Part shown: piece by piece, positions 26,062 through 41,000 of the stretch
Numbering within the stretch: the first letter of the stretch is position 1
Layout of the letters: each line of letters starts with the position of its first letter
Assembly (NCBI GenBank): GCA_947683625.1
Contig: CANTUR010001085.1
Location: 248,001-312,000 of the forward strand
Source of the DNA: Mallotus nudiflorus
Taxonomy: Eukaryota; Streptophyta; Magnoliopsida; Malpighiales; Euphorbiaceae
Length of the DNA: 64,000 nt
Direction: 5' to 3'
Translations under genes and position numbers: made by a program
Notes under the pieces: model-generated
What the model was told of the DNA's origin: nothing
Databases searched by the model: none
Seen by the model: only the letters and a program-made list of their open reading frames with translations

Positions 26062-29000
26062 ACCAACTTCCCAATTGCAGTAATTCGTATGCACTGTAGC
26101 ATTCTAATCTCATTAATATAGTTCACATAATTGAAAGTACAATCTGCGCACGTTTGAACGCAAAACGTGAACTCGTGCATATTTGTGCACAAATGATTTT
26201 AAACATGTTTATCCAATGTTCAAATGCATATTCACAATACTTGGCCCATGCTATTGCATTCTGAACACTTTAATATAGTTGTGAAAAATTGAAAGCACAA
26301 TTTGTGCACGTTTGTAAATGTTTGAACGAAAAATGCGAACTCGCGCAAATTTGTGCACAAACGGTTTTAAACATGTTATCCAGTGTTCCAATTTCACGCA
26401 TTCACAATACTTGGTATGTACTATATCATTCTAATCTCATTAACATAGTTGACATGATTGAAAGGCACAATTCGTGCACTTTTGCGCACGTTTGAACACA
26501 AAACGTGAACTCGTGTGAATTTGTGCACAAATGATTTGGAACATGTTATCCATCGTTTCAATTTGATATTTACAACTCTTATTACATACTATAGCCATCT
26601 GAACTCATTAATATAGTTGAGATAAATGATAGCACAATTGGTGCACGTTTGCGCATGTTTGAACGCAAAACGTGAACTCGTGCATATTAGTGCACAAATG
26701 ACTTCGAACATGTTATCCAACGTTCCAATTGCATATTAAAAATAAGAATTACATATTATAGCATTCTAAATAATTCAATATGGTTGACAAATTTGAAAGC
26801 GCAATGGTGCACGTTTGTACGTGTTTGAACGAAAAACGTCAACTCGTGCACAAATGGTTTTAGACATGTTATCCAATTTCCCAATTGCACATTTACAGTA
26901 ATTTTTACATATTATATAGCATTCTAATCTCATTAATATAGTTGACATAATTGCAACCACAATTTGTGCACGTTTGCGCATGTTTGAACGCAAAACGTGA
27001 ACTCGTGCATATTTGTGAGCAAATCATTTTAAACATGTTATCCAATGTTCCAAATTCATATTTACAATACTCAACACATGTTATTACCTTCTAAACTCTT
27101 TAATACAGTTGACAAATTCGTTTGCGCAGTTTGTGCACGCTTGTACATGTTTGAACGAAAAAACATGAGCTCGTGCAAATTTGTGCACGAATGGTTTTAA
27201 ACTTGTTATCCAATTTTCCAATTGCACATTTACAGTGCTTTGCGTGCATTGTAGCAATCTAATCTCATTAATATAGTTGACATGATTGAAAGCACAATTT
27301 GTGCACATTTGCGCATGTTCGAACGCAAAACGTGAACTCGTGTAAATTTGTGCACAGATGATTTGGAACATGTTATCCAATGTTTCAATTGCATGTTTAC
27401 AGCTCCTATGGCATATTATGGCCTGCTGAACTCATCAATATATTTGAGATGATTGACAGAACAATTGGTGCACTTTTGCGCACGTTTGAATGTGTGCACG
27501 TTTAGAACATGTTTGAACGAAAGGCACGAACTCGTGCGAATTTGTGCACAAACGGTTTTAAACATGCTATCCAATGTTCCAATTTCACATTTACAATACT
27601 TAGTACGTATTGTAGCATTCTGATCTCATTAATATTGTTGACATAATTGAAAGCACAATTTGCGCATGTTCGAACGCAAAACGTGAGCTCGTGTAAATTT
27701 GTGCACAAATGATTTGGAACATGTTATCCAATGCTTCAATTGCATGTTTACGACTCTTATGGCATATTATACAGCCTTCTAAACTCATTAATATATTTGA
27801 GACAATTGACATAACAATTGGCGCACGTTCGCGCATGTTTGAATGCGTGCACGTTTGTGCATGTTTGAACGCAAAACATCAACTCGTGCAAATTTGTGCA
27901 CAAATGGTTTTAAATTTGTTAACCAACTTCCCAATTGCAGTAATTCGTATGCACTGTAGCATTCTAATCTCATTAATATAGTTCACATAATTGAAAGTAC
28001 AATCTGCGCACGTTTGAACGCAAAACGTGAACTCGTGCATATTTGTGCACAAATGATTTTAAACATGTTTATCCAATGTTCAAATGCATATTCACAATAC
28101 TTGGCCCATGCTATTGCATTCTGAACACTTTAATATAGTTGTGAAAAATTGAAAGCACAATTTGTGCACGTTTGTAAATGTTTGAACGAAAAATGCGAAC
28201 TCGCGCAAATTTGTGCACAAACGGTTTTAAACATGTTATCCAGTGTTCCAATTTCACGCATTCACAATACTTGGTATGTACTATATCATTCTAATCTCAT
28301 TAACATAGTTGACATGATTGAAAGGCACAATTCGTGCACTTTTGCGCACGTTTGAACACAAAACGTGAACTCGTGTGAATTTGTGCACAAATGATTTGGA
28401 ACATGTTATCCATCGTTTCAATTTGATATTTACAACTCTTATTACATACTATAGCCATCTGAACTCATTAAGATAGTTGAGATAAATGATAGCACAATTG
28501 GTGCACGTTTGCGCATGTTTGAACGCAAAACGTGAACTCGTGCATATTAGTGCACAAATGACTTCGAACATGTTATCCAACGTTCCAATTGCATATTAAA
28601 AATAAGAATTACATATTATAGCATTCTAAATAATTCAATATGGTTGACAAATTTGAAAGCGCAATGGTGCACGTTTGTACGTGTTTGAACGAAAAACGTC
28701 AACTCGTGCACAAATGGTTTTAGACATGTTATCCAATTTCCCAATTGCACATTTACAGTAATTTTTACATATTATATAGCATTCTAATCTCATTAATATA
28801 GTTGACATAATTGCAACCACAATTTGTGCACGTTTGCGCATGTTTGAACGCAAAACGTGAACTCGTGCATATTTGTGAGCAAATCATTTTAAACATGTTA
28901 TCCAATGTTCCAAATTCATATTTACAATACTCAACACATGTTATTACCTTCTAAACTCTTTAATACAGTTGACAAATTCGTTTGCGCAGTTTGTGCACGC

Positions 29001-32000
29001 TTGTACATGTTTGAACGAAAAAACATGAGCTCGTGCAAATTTGTGCACGAATGGTTTTAAACTTGTTATCCAATTTTCCAATTGCACATTTACAGTGCTT
29101 TGCATGCATTGTAGCAATCTAATCTCATTAATATAGTTGACATGATTGAAAGCACAATTTGTGCACATTTGCGCATGTTCGAACGCAAAACGTGAACTCG
29201 TGTAAATTTGTGCACAGATGATTTGGAACATGTTATCCAATGTTTCAATTGCATGTTTACAGCTCCTATGGCATATTATGGCCTGCTGAACTCATCAATA
29301 TATTTGAGATGATTGACAGAACAATTGGTGCACTTTTGCGCACGTTTGAATGTGTGCACGTTTAGAACATGTTTGAACGAAAGGCACGAACTCGTGCGAA
29401 TTTGTGCACAAACGGTTTTAAACATGCTATCCAATGTTCCAATTTCACATTTACAATACTTAGTACGTATTGTAGCATTCTGATCTCATTAATATTGTTG
29501 ACATAATTGAAAGCACAATTTGCGCATGTTCGAACGCAAAACGTGAGCTCGTGTAAATTTGTGCACAAATGATTTGGAACATGTTATCCAATGCTTCAAT
29601 TGCATGTTTACGACTCTTATGGCATATTATACAGCCTTCTAAACTCATTAATATATTTGAGACAATTGACATAACAATTGGCGCACGTTCGCGCATGTTT
29701 GAATGCGTGCACGTTTGTGCATGTTTGAACGCAAAACATCAACTCGTGCAAATTTGTGCACAAATGGTTTTAAATTTGTTAACCAACTTCCCAATTGCAG
29801 TAATTCGTATGCACTGTAGCATTCTAATCTCATTAATATAGTTCACATAATTGAAAGTACAATCTGCGCACGTTTGAACGCAAAACGTGAACTCGTGCAT
29901 ATTTGTGCACAAATGATTTTAAACATGTTTATCCAATGTTCAAATGCATATTCACAATACTTGGCCCATGCTATTGCATTCTGAACACTTTAATATAGTT
30001 GTGAAAAATTGAAAGCACAATTTGTGCACGTTTGTAAATGTTTGAACGAAAAATGCGAACTCGCGCAAATTTGTGCACAAACGGTTTTAAACATGTTATC
30101 CAGTGTTCCAATTTCACGCATTCACAATACTTGGTATGTACTATATCATTCTAATCTCATTAACATAGTTGACATGATTGAAAGGCACAATTCGTGCACT
30201 TTTGCGCACGTTTGAACACAAAACGTGAACTCGTGTGAATTTGTGCACAAATGATTTGGAACATGTTATCCATCGTTTCAATTTGATATTTACAACTCTT
30301 ATTACATACTATAGCCATCTGAACTCATTAAGATAGTTGAGATAAATGATAGCACAATTGGTGCACGTTTGCGCATGTTTGAACGCAAAACGTGAACTCG
30401 TGCATATTAGTGCACAAATGACTTCGAACATGTTATCCAACGTTCCAATTGCATATTAAAAATAAGAATTACATATTATAGCATTCTAAATAATTCAATA
30501 TGGTTGACAAATTTGAAAGCGCAATGGTGCACGTTTGTACGTGTTTGAACGAAAAACGTCAACTCGTGCACAAATGGTTTTAGACATGTTATCCAATTTC
30601 CCAATTGCACATTTACAGTAATTTTTACATATTATATAGCATTCTAATCTCATTAATATAGTTGACATAATTGCAACCACAATTTGTGCACGTTTGCGCA
30701 TGTTTGAACGCAAAACGTGAACTCGTGCATATTTGTGAGCAAATCATTTTAAACATGTTATCCAATGTTCCAAATTCATATTTACAATACTCAACACATG
30801 TTATTACCTTCTAAACTCTTTAATACAGTTGACAAATTCGTTTGCGCAGTTTGTGCACGCTTGTACATGTTTGAACGAAAAAACATGAGCTCGTGCAAAT
30901 TTGTGCACGAATGGTTTTAAACTTGTTATCCAATTTTCCAATTGCACATTTACAGTGCTTTGCATGCATTGTAGCAATCTAATCTCATTAATATAGTTGA
31001 CATGATTGAAAGCACAATTTGTGCACATTTGCGCATGTTCGAACGCAAAACGTGAACTCGTGTAAATTTGTGCACAGATGATTTGGAACATGTTATCCAA
31101 TGTTTCAATTGCATGTTTACAGCTCCTATGGCATATTATGGCCTGCTGAACTCATCAATATATTTGAGATGATTGACAGAACAATTGGTGCACTTTTGCG
31201 CACGTTTGAATGTGTGCACGTTTAGAACATGTTTGAACGAAAGGCACGAACTCGTGCGAATTTGTGCACAAACGGTTTTAAACATGCTATCCAATGTTCC
31301 AATTTCACATTTACAATACTTAGTACGTATTGTAGCATTCTGATCTCATTAATATTGTTGACATAATTGAAAGCACAATTTGCGCATGTTCGAACGCAAA
31401 ACGTGAGCTCGTGTAAATTTGTGCACAAATGATTTGGAACATGTTATCCAATGCTTCAATTGCATGTTTACGACTCTTATGGCATATTATACAGCCTTCT
31501 AAACTCATTAATATATTTGAGACAATTGACATAACAATTGGCGCACGTTCGCGCATGTTTGAATGCGTGCACGTTTGTGCATGTTTGAACGCAAAACATC
31601 AACTCGTGCAAATTTGTGCACAAATGGTTTTAAATTTGTTAACCAACTTCCCAATTGCAGTAATTCGTATGCACTGTAGCATTCTAATCTCATTAATATA
31701 GTTCACATAATTGAAAGTACAATCTGCGCACGTTTGAACGCAAAACGTGAACTCGTGCATATTTGTGCACAAATGATTTTAAACATGTTTATCCAATGTT
31801 CAAATGCATATTCACAATACTTGGCCCATGCTATTGCATTCTGAACACTTTAATATAGTTGTGAAAAATTGAAAGCACAATTTGTGCACGTTTGTAAATG
31901 TTTGAACGAAAAATGCGAACTCGCGCAAATTTGTGCACAAACGGTTTTAAACATGTTATCCAGTGTTCCAATTTCACGCATTCACAATACTTGGTATGTA

Positions 32001-35000
32001 CTATATCATTCTAATCTCATTAACATAGTTGACATGATTGAAAGGCACAATTCGTGCACTTTTGCGCACGTTTGAACACAAAACGTGAACTCGTGTGAAT
32101 TTGTGCACAAATGATTTGGAACATGTTATCCATCGTTTCAATTTGATATTTACAACTCTTATTACATACTATAGCCATCTGAACTCATTAATATAGTTGA
32201 GATAAATGATAGCACAATTGGTGCACGTTTGCGCATGTTTGAACGCAAAACGTGAACTCGTGCATATTAGTGCACAAATGACTTCGAACATGTTATCCAA
32301 CGTTCCAATTGCATATTAAAAATAAGAATTACATATTATAGCATTCTAAATAATTCAATATGGTTGACAAATTTGAAAGCGCAATGGTGCACGTTTGTAC
32401 GTGTTTGAACGAAAAACGTCAACTCGTGCACAAATGGTTTTAGACATGTTATCCAATTTCCCAATTGCACATTTACAGTAATTTTTACATATTATATAGC
32501 ATTCTAATCTCATTAATATAGTTGACATAATTGCAACCACAATTTGTGCACGTTTGCGCATGTTTGAACGCAAAACGTGAACTCGTGCATATTTGTGAGC
32601 AAATCATTTTAAACATGTTATCCAATGTTCCAAATTCATATTTACAATACTCAACACATGTTATTACCTTCTAAACTCTTTAATACAGTTGACAAATTCG
32701 TTTGCGCAGTTTGTGCACGCTTGTACATGTTTGAACGAAAAAACATGAGCTCGTGCAAATTTGTGCACGAATGGTTTTAAACTTGTTATCCAATTTTCCA
32801 ATTGCACATTTACAGTGCTTTGCGTGCATTGTAGCAATCTAATCTCATTAATATAGTTGACATGATTGAAAGCACAATTTGTGCACATTTGCGCATGTTC
32901 GAACGCAAAACGTGAACTCGTGTAAATTTGTGCACAGATGATTTGGAACATGTTATCCAATGTTTCAATTGCATGTTTACAGCTCCTATGGCATATTATG
33001 GCCTGCTGAACTCATCAATATATTTGAGATGATTGACAGAACAATTGGTGCACTTTTGCGCACGTTTGAATGTGTGCACGTTTAGAACATGTTTGAACGA
33101 AAGGCACGAACTCGTGCGAATTTGTGCACAAACGGTTTTAAACATGCTATCCAATGTTCCAATTTCACATTTACAATACTTAGTACGTATTGTAGCATTC
33201 TGATCTCATTAATATTGTTGACATAATTGAAAGCACAATTTGCGCATGTTCGAACGCAAAACGTGAGCTCGTGTAAATTTGTGCACAAATGATTTGGAAC
33301 ATGTTATCCAATGCTTCAATTGCATGTTTACGACTCTTATGGCATATTATACAGCCTTCTAAACTCATTAATATATTTGAGACAATTGACATAACAATTG
33401 GCGCACGTTCGCGCATGTTTGAATGCGTGCACGTTTGTGCATGTTTGAACGCAAAACATCAACTCGTGCAAATTTGTGCACAAATGGTTTTAAATTTGTT
33501 AACCAACTTCCCAATTGCAGTAATTCGTATGCACTGTAGCATTCTAATCTCATTAATATAGTTCACATAATTGAAAGTACAATCTGCGCACGTTTGAACG
33601 CAAAACGTGAACTCGTGCATATTTGTGCACAAATGATTTTAAACATGTTTATCCAATGTTCAAATGCATATTCACAATACTTGGCCCATGCTATTGCATT
33701 CTGAACACTTTAATATAGTTGTGAAAAATTGAAAGCACAATTTGTGCACGTTTGTAAATGTTTGAACGAAAAATGCGAACTCGCGCAAATTTGTGCACAA
33801 ACGGTTTTAAACATGTTATCCAGTGTTCCAATTTCACGCATTCACAATACTTGGTATGTACTATATCATTCTAATCTCATTAACATAGTTGACATGATTG
33901 AAAGGCACAATTCGTGCACTTTTGCGCACGTTTGAACACAAAACGTGAACTCGTGTGAATTTGTGCACAAATGATTTGGAACATGTTATCCATCGTTTCA
34001 ATTTGATATTTACAACTCTTATTACATACTATAGCCATCTGAACTCATTAATATAGTTGAGATAAATGATAGCACAATTGGTGCACGTTTGCGCATGTTT
34101 GAACGCAAAACGTGAACTCGTGCATATTAGTGCACAAATGACTTCGAACATGTTATCCAACGTTCCAATTGCATATTAAAAATAAGAATTACATATTATA
34201 GCATTCTAAATAATTCAATATGGTTGACAAATTTGAAAGCGCAATGGTGCACGTTTGTACGTGTTTGAACGAAAAACGTCAACTCGTGCACAAATGGTTT
34301 TAGACATGTTATCCAATTTCCCAATTGCACATTTACAGTAATTTTTACATATTATATAGCATTCTAATCTCATTAATATAGTTGACATAATTGCAACCAC
34401 AATTTGTGCACGTTTGCGCATGTTTGAACGCAAAACGTGAACTCGTGCATATTTGTGAGCAAATCATTTTAAACATGTTATCCAATGTTCCAAATTCATA
34501 TTTACAATACTCAACACATGTTATTACCTTCTAAACTCTTTAATACAGTTGACAAATTCGTTTGCGCAGTTTGTGCACGCTTGTACATGTTTGAACGAAA
34601 AAACATGAGCTCGTGCAAATTTGTGCACGAATGGTTTTAAACTTGTTATCCAATTTTCCAATTGCACATTTACAGTGCTTTGCGTGCATTGTAGCAATCT
34701 AATCTCATTAATATAGTTGACATGATTGAAAGCACAATTTGTGCACATTTGCGCATGTTCGAACGCAAAACGTGAACTCGTGTAAATTTGTGCACAGATG
34801 ATTTGGAACATGTTATCCAATGTTTCAATTGCATGTTTACAGCTCCTATGGCATATTATGGCCTGCTGAACTCATCAATATATTTGAGATGATTGACAGA
34901 ACAATTGGTGCACTTTTGCGCACGTTTGAATGTGTGCACGTTTAGAACATGTTTGAACGAAAGGCACGAACTCGTGCGAATTTGTGCACAAACGGTTTTA

Positions 35001-38000
35001 AACATGCTATCCAATGTTCCAATTTCACATTTACAATACTTAGTACGTATTGTAGCATTCTGATCTCATTAATATTGTTGACATAATTGAAAGCACAATT
35101 TGCGCATGTTCGAACGCAAAACGTGAGCTCGTGTAAATTTGTGCACAAATGATTTGGAACATGTTATCCAATGCTTCAATTGCATGTTTACGACTCTTAT
35201 GGCATATTATACAGCCTTCTAAACTCATTAATATATTTGAGACAATTGACATAACAATTGGCGCACGTTCGCGCATGTTTGAATGCGTGCACGTTTGTGC
35301 ATGTTTGAACGCAAAACATCAACTCGTGCAAATTTGTGCACAAATGGTTTTAAATTTGTTAACCAACTTCCCAATTGCAGTAATTCGTATGCACTGTAGC
35401 ATTCTAATCTCATTAATATAGTTCACATAATTGAAAGTACAATCTGCGCACGTTTGAACGCAAAACGTGAACTCGTGCATATTTGTGCACAAATGATTTT
35501 AAACATGTTTATCCAATGTTCAAATGCATATTCACAATACTTGGCCCATGCTATTGCATTCTGAACACTTTAATATAGTTGTGAAAAATTGAAAGCACAA
35601 TTTGTGCACGTTTGTAAATGTTTGAACGAAAAATGCGAACTCGCGCAAATTTGTGCACAAACGGTTTTAAACATGTTATCCAGTGTTCCAATTTCACGCA
35701 TTCACAATACTTGGTATGTACTATATCATTCTAATCTCATTAACATAGTTGACATGATTGAAAGGCACAATTCGTGCACTTTTGCGCACGTTTGAACACA
35801 AAACGTGAACTCGTGTGAATTTGTGCACAAATGATTTGGAACATGTTATCCATCGTTTCAATTTGATATTTACAACTCTTATTACATACTATAGCCATCT
35901 GAACTCATTAAGATAGTTGAGATAAATGATAGCACAATTGGTGCACGTTTGCGCATGTTTGAACGCAAAACGTGAACTCGTGCATATTAGTGCACAAATG
36001 ACTTCGAACATGTTATCCAACGTTCCAATTGCATATTAAAAATAAGAATTACATATTATAGCATTCTAAATAATTCAATATGGTTGACAAATTTGAAAGC
36101 GCAATGGTGCACGTTTGTACGTGTTTGAACGAAAAACGTCAACTCGTGCACAAATGGTTTTAGACATGTTATCCAATTTCCCAATTGCACATTTACAGTA
36201 ATTTTTACATATTATATAGCATTCTAATCTCATTAATATAGTTGACATAATTGCAACCACAATTTGTGCACGTTTGCGCATGTTTGAACGCAAAACGTGA
36301 ACTCGTGCATATTTGTGAGCAAATCATTTTAAACATGTTATCCAATGTTCCAAATTCATATTTACAATACTCAACACATGTTATTACCTTCTAAACTCTT
36401 TAATACAGTTGACAAATTCGTTTGCGCAGTTTGTGCACGCTTGTACATGTTTGAACGAAAAAACATGAGCTCGTGCAAATTTGTGCACGAATGGTTTTAA
36501 ACTTGTTATCCAATTTTCCAATTGCACATTTACAGTGCTTTGCGTGCATTGTAGCAATCTAATCTCATTAATATAGTTGACATGATTGAAAGCACAATTT
36601 GTGCACATTTGCGCATGTTCGAACGCAAAACGTGAACTCGTGTAAATTTGTGCACAGATGATTTGGAACATGTTATCCAATGTTTCAATTGCATGTTTAC
36701 AGCTCCTATGGCATATTATGGCCTGCTGAACTCATCAATATATTTGAGATGATTGACAGAACAATTGGTGCACTTTTGCGCACGTTTGAATGTGTGCACG
36801 TTTAGAACATGTTTGAACGAAAGGCACGAACTCGTGCGAATTTGTGCACAAACGGTTTTAAACATGCTATCCAATGTTCCAATTTCACATTTACAATACT
36901 TAGTACGTATTGTAGCATTCTGATCTCATTAATATTGTTGACATAATTGAAAGCACAATTTGCGCATGTTCGAACGCAAAACGTGAGCTCGTGTAAATTT
37001 GTGCACAAATGATTTGGAACATGTTATCCAATGCTTCAATTGCATGTTTACGACTCTTATGGCATATTATACAGCCTTCTAAACTCATTAATATATTTGA
37101 GACAATTGACATAACAATTGGCGCACGTTCGCGCATGTTTGAATGCGTGCACGTTTGTGCATGTTTGAACGCAAAACATCAACTCGTGCAAATTTGTGCA
37201 CAAATGGTTTTAAATTTGTTAACCAACTTCCCAATTGCAGTAATTCGTATGCACTGTAGCATTCTAATCTCATTAATATAGTTCACATAATTGAAAGTAC
37301 AATCTGCGCACGTTTGAACGCAAAACGTGAACTCGTGCATATTTGTGCACAAATGATTTTAAACATGTTTATCCAATGTTCAAATGCATATTCACAATAC
37401 TTGGCCCATGCTATTGCATTCTGAACACTTTAATATAGTTGTGAAAAATTGAAAGCACAATTTGTGCACGTTTGTAAATGTTTGAACGAAAAATGCGAAC
37501 TCGCGCAAATTTGTGCACAAACGGTTTTAAACATGTTATCCAGTGTTCCAATTTCACGCATTCACAATACTTGGTATGTACTATATCATTCTAATCTCAT
37601 TAACATAGTTGACATGATTGAAAGGCACAATTCGTGCACTTTTGCGCACGTTTGAACACAAAACGTGAACTCGTGTGAATTTGTGCACAAATGATTTGGA
37701 ACATGTTATCCATCGTTTCAATTTGATATTTACAACTCTTATTACATACTATAGCCATCTGAACTCATTAATATAGTTGAGATAAATGATAGCACAATTG
37801 GTGCACGTTTGCGCATGTTTGAACGCAAAACGTGAACTCGTGCATATTAGTGCACAAATGACTTCGAACATGTTATCCAACGTTCCAATTGCATATTAAA
37901 AATAAGAATTACATATTATAGCATTCTAAATAATTCAATATGGTTGACAAATTTGAAAGCGCAATGGTGCACGTTTGTACGTGTTTGAACGAAAAACGTC

Positions 38001-41000
38001 AACTCGTGCACAAATGGTTTTAGACATGTTATCCAATTTCCCAATTGCACATTTACAGTAATTTTTACATATTATATAGCATTCTAATCTCATTAATATA
38101 GTTGACATAATTGCAACCACAATTTGTGCACGTTTGCGCATGTTTGAACGCAAAACGTGAACTCGTGCATATTTGTGAGCAAATCATTTTAAACATGTTA
38201 TCCAATGTTCCAAATTCATATTTACAATACTCAACACATGTTATTACCTTCTAAACTCTTTAATACAGTTGACAAATTCGTTTGCGCAGTTTGTGCACGC
38301 TTGTACATGTTTGAACGAAAAAACATGAGCTCGTGCAAATTTGTGCACGAATGGTTTTAAACTTGTTATCCAATTTTCCAATTGCACATTTACAGTGCTT
38401 TGCGTGCATTGTAGCAATCTAATCTCATTAATATAGTTGACATGATTGAAAGCACAATTTGTGCACATTTGCGCATGTTCGAACGCAAAACGTGAACTCG
38501 TGTAAATTTGTGCACAGATGATTTGGAACATGTTATCCAATGTTTCAATTGCATGTTTACAGCTCCTATGGCATATTATGGCCTGCTGAACTCATCAATA
38601 TATTTGAGATGATTGACAGAACAATTGGTGCACTTTTGCGCACGTTTGAATGTGTGCACGTTTAGAACATGTTTGAACGAAAGGCACGAACTCGTGCGAA
38701 TTTGTGCACAAACGGTTTTAAACATGCTATCCAATGTTCCAATTTCACATTTACAATACTTAGTACGTATTGTAGCATTCTGATCTCATTAATATTGTTG
38801 ACATAATTGAAAGCACAATTTGCGCATGTTCGAACGCAAAACGTGAGCTCGTGTAAATTTGTGCACAAATGATTTGGAACATGTTATCCAATGCTTCAAT
38901 TGCATGTTTACGACTCTTATGGCATATTATACAGCCTTCTAAACTCATTAATATATTTGAGACAATTGACATAACAATTGGCGCACGTTCGCGCATGTTT
39001 GAATGCGTGCACGTTTGTGCATGTTTGAACGCAAAACATCAACTCGTGCAAATTTGTGCACAAATGGTTTTAAATTTGTTAACCAACTTCCCAATTGCAG
39101 TAATTCGTATGCACTGTAGCATTCTAATCTCATTAATATAGTTCACATAATTGAAAGTACAATCTGCGCACGTTTGAACGCAAAACGTGAACTCGTGCAT
39201 ATTTGTGCACAAATGATTTTAAACATGTTTATCCAATGTTCAAATGCATATTCACAATACTTGGCCCATGCTATTGCATTCTGAACACTTTAATATAGTT
39301 GTGAAAAATTGAAAGCACAATTTGTGCACGTTTGTAAATGTTTGAACGAAAAATGCGAACTCGCGCAAATTTGTGCACAAACGGTTTTAAACATGTTATC
39401 CAGTGTTCCAATTTCACGCATTCACAATACTTGGTATGTACTATATCATTCTAATCTCATTAACATAGTTGACATGATTGAAAGGCACAATTCGTGCACT
39501 TTTGCGCACGTTTGAACACAAAACGTGAACTCGTGTGAATTTGTGCACAAATGATTTGGAACATGTTATCCATCGTTTCAATTTGATATTTACAACTCTT
39601 ATTACATACTATAGCCATCTGAACTCATTAATATAGTTGAGATAAATGATAGCACAATTGGTGCACGTTTGCGCATGTTTGAACGCAAAACGTGAACTCG
39701 TGCATATTAGTGCACAAATGACTTCGAACATGTTATCCAACGTTCCAATTGCATATTAAAAATAAGAATTACATATTATAGCATTCTAAATAATTCAATA
39801 TGGTTGACAAATTTGAAAGCGCAATGGTGCACGTTTGTACGTGTTTGAACGAAAAACGTCAACTCGTGCACAAATGGTTTTAGACATGTTATCCAATTTC
39901 CCAATTGCACATTTACAGTAATTTTTACATATTATATAGCATTCTAATCTCATTAATATAGTTGACATAATTGCAACCACAATTTGTGCACGTTTGCGCA
40001 TGTTTGAACGCAAAACGTGAACTCGTGCATATTTGTGAGCAAATCATTTTAAACATGTTATCCAATGTTCCAAATTCATATTTACAATACTCAACACATG
40101 TTATTACCTTCTAAACTCTTTAATACAGTTGACAAATTCGTTTGCGCAGTTTGTGCACGCTTGTACATGTTTGAACGAAAAAACATGAGCTCGTGCAAAT
40201 TTGTGCACGAATGGTTTTAAACTTGTTATCCAATTTTCCAATTGCACATTTACAGTGCTTTGCGTGCATTGTAGCAATCTAATCTCATTAATATAGTTGA
40301 CATGATTGAAAGCACAATTTGTGCACATTTGCGCATGTTCGAACGCAAAACGTGAACTCGTGTAAATTTGTGCACAGATGATTTGGAACATGTTATCCAA
40401 TGTTTCAATTGCATGTTTACAGCTCCTATGGCATATTATGGCCTGCTGAACTCATCAATATATTTGAGATGATTGACAGAACAATTGGTGCACTTTTGCG
40501 CACGTTTGAATGTGTGCACGTTTAGAACATGTTTGAACGAAAGGCACGAACTCGTGCGAATTTGTGCACAAACGGTTTTAAACATGCTATCCAATGTTCC
40601 AATTTCACATTTACAATACTTAGTACGTATTGTAGCATTCTGATCTCATTAATATTGTTGACATAATTGAAAGCACAATTTGCGCATGTTCGAACGCAAA
40701 ACGTGAGCTCGTGTAAATTTGTGCACAAATGATTTGGAACATGTTATCCAATGCTTCAATTGCATGTTTACGACTCTTATGGCATATTATACAGCCTTCT
40801 AAACTCATTAATATATTTGAGACAATTGACATAACAATTGGCGGCACGTTCGCGCATGTTTGAATGCGTGCACGTTTGTGCATGTTTGAACGCAAAACAT
40901 CAACTCGTGCAAATTTGTGCACAAATGGTTTTAAATTTGTTAACCAACTTCCCAATTGCAGTAATTCGTATGCACTGTAGCATTCTAATCTCATTAATAT